Part shown: positions 62,976 to 64,000 of the stretch, piece after piece | Numbering within the stretch: the first letter of the stretch is position 1 | Layout: each line of letters starts with the position of its first letter | NCBI GenBank assembly: GCA_963763485.1 | Contig: CAVXOW010000007.1 | Location: forward strand, 496,001 to 560,000 | Length of the DNA: 64,000 bases | Source: CAWCKS01 sp963763485 | GTDB lineage: Bacteria; Pseudomonadota; Alphaproteobacteria; Rhizobiales; Xanthobacteraceae | Reading direction: 5' to 3' | Made by a program: the position numbers and the translations under genes | Notes under the pieces: generated by a model | What the model was told of the DNA's origin: nothing | Seen by the model: only the letters and a program-made list of their open reading frames with translations | Databases searched by the model: none

Positions 62976-64000
62976 ATGAGCCAACCCGCTATTGAAGATT
63001 TAGGCTTGATTGGCGATTGCCGGACGGCAGCGATTGTTGATCGGAATGGAGACGTCGATTGGCTCTGCTGGCCTCGATTTGATAGCGGTGCTTGCTTTGC
63101 AGCGCTTTTGGGTACCTCTGACAACGGACGTTGGACCATTGCGCCGCTTGACGGTAGCTGTCGCGGAAGCTCTCGGCGCTATCGCGGTGACACGATGGTC
63201 CTCGAAACTGAGTTTGACACCGACGATGGCTCATTTGCTGTCATCGATTTTATGCCTGTCCAACAACCGAATTCATCGCTGATTCGCATCGTCGAAGGGC
63301 GCCGCGGAAGCGCGTCGGTTCGGATGAAGCTGACCCTCAGGTTCGATTACGGCTCGGAAGTGCCTTGGGTCACTAAACTGCCGGACAATACCGGAATCGT
63401 TGCAATTGCGGGACCTCATCTCGTCGTCCTGCACGCACCCGTGGAGATGAGTGGGGAAGATCTCTCGACGACAGTCACCTTCACGATCAATGAAGGCGAG
63501 CGAGTGCCTTTCGTTCTCTCATATGGTGCCTCGCATCGAAATGCGCCAGCCGCGCTCGATCCTAATGTCGCACTGCGTGAGACCGAAGATTACTGGCGGG
63601 GCTGGTCGGCTCGATGCACTTATCGCGGACATCGGCGCGAAGCTGTTGTTCGATCGTTGTTGACGTTGAAAGCTCTTACATTCGAAGAGACCGGTGGCAT
63701 CGTCGCGGCTCCGACGACCTCGCTTCCAGAGCAAATCGGAGGCCCTCGCAACTGGGATTATCGCTATTGCTGGATACGCGATGCGACTTTCACGCTGATA
63801 GCGCTTATGGGGGCGGGTTATTACGAGGAGGCCAAGCTTTGGCGAGACTGGCTTCATCGTGCGGTCGCCGGCTCTCCTGACGCAATTCAGATCATGTATG
63901 GGATTGCTGGAGAAAGGCGTTTGGACGAATGGGAAGTGCCGTGGTTGCCGGGCTATCGCCACTCAACGCCCGTGCGGATTGGCAATGCTGCCTCCGGCCA
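62976..64000 (+). CDS. Glycoside hydrolase family 15 protein, cut by the window end
   Basis: From ATG 62976 at least 341 codons are open to the end of the window. The N-terminus IEDLGLIGDCRTAAIVDRNG, then DWLCWPRFDSGACFAALLG, and the segment NWDYRYCWIRDATFTLIALM match bacterial GH15 proteins (glucoamylase- or trehalase-like, about 600 residues). In characterised members the general acid and base lie in the part beyond the window. The substrate could be glucans or trehalose. With malQ at the other end of the window it hints at glucan metabolism, but malQ is broken. Confidence 0.88.
   Translation, partial: MSQPAIEDLGLIGDCRTAAIVDRNGDVDWLCWPRFDSGACFAALLGTSDNGRWTIAPLDGSCRGSSRRYRGDTMVLETEFDTDDGSFAVIDFMPVQQPNSSLIRIVEGRRGSASVRMKLTLRFDYGSEVPWVTKLPDNTGIVAIAGPHLVVLHAPVEMSGEDLSTTVTFTINEGERVPFVLSYGASHRNAPAALDPNVALRETEDYWRGWSARCTYRGHRREAVVRSLLTLKALTFEETGGIVAAPTTSLPEQIGGPRNWDYRYCWIRDATFTLIALMGAGYYEEAKLWRDWLHRAVAGSPDAIQIMYGIAGERRLDEWEVPWLPGYRHSTPVRIGNAASG

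Noticed and set aside
1..64000. tRNA or rRNA genes and phage attachment sites
   Set aside because: I looked for tRNA-like TTCGA arms, rRNA-like stretches and integrase genes beside direct repeats and saw none that I could support.

Overview
The window looks like an accessory, stress- and storage-oriented region of an alphaproteobacterium related to Bradyrhizobium/Rhodopseudomonas. That placement rests on protein style (BA14K, phasin, DUF1614, a CheB/CheR hybrid kinase with a FixJ-like end, HiPIP, short rhizobial hypotheticals). It is an inference, because no rRNA or housekeeping marker is present.

Layout. 1-7.5 kb: a broken malQ, a broken universal stress protein gene, the operon pdhA-pdhB-pdhC-ahpD on the minus strand, a broken SPW-repeat gene, an exported unknown and a broken AI-2E-type permease gene. 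7.9-14.4 kb: a patatin-like lipase divergent from a CPBP protease, a DUF1614 membrane protein, an ftsH remnant and an intact ftsH. 14.5-19.8 kb: the operon phaC-fabI-(maoC-pta fusion)-ackA. 19.9-24.8 kb: one 1618-residue CheB-CheR-PAS-histidine kinase-REC-REC-LuxR protein. 25.2-31.1 kb: small proteins, phasin, slipin, a second AhpD-like protein, PhaB, PhaA and an HdeD-like protein. 31.2-36.4 kb: four consecutive frameshifted genes (P-type ATPase, UspA, PhaC-like hydrolase, PPK2). 36.5-43 kb: a membrane metalloprotease, an intact SPW protein, a solo Rieske protein, a DUF389 gene split by one amber codon, a HiPIP, a haem-binding predicted beta-barrel protein and twin small membrane proteins. 43-49.3 kb: layered insertion sequences, namely IS256 and IS5 scraps, an intact IS66 element with its 8-bp target duplication, and an IS21 element with a broken istA. 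49.8-60.8 kb: three periplasmic hydrolase copies (one intact), two substrate-binding proteins (one intact), DegP, a Sel1 protein, a Crp/Fnr regulator, and a kup fragment cut by an ISL3 remnant. 61-64 kb: a broken PRC-barrel gene, an SDR and the start of a GH15 glycosidase.

How the genes fit together. Pyruvate dehydrogenase makes acetyl-CoA. PhaA, PhaB, PhaC and phasin store it as polyhydroxybutyrate, while Pta and AckA can turn it into acetate plus ATP. Proteases, stress-type membrane proteins and AhpD-like proteins suit a slow-growth, oxygen-limited or redox-stressed state. The most notable items are the one-polypeptide phosphorelay, the HiPIP/haem-barrel pair, an 18-bp palindrome shared by the intact binding-protein and hydrolase genes, and the concentration of single-base frame breaks in certain stress genes while neighbouring genes stay intact.
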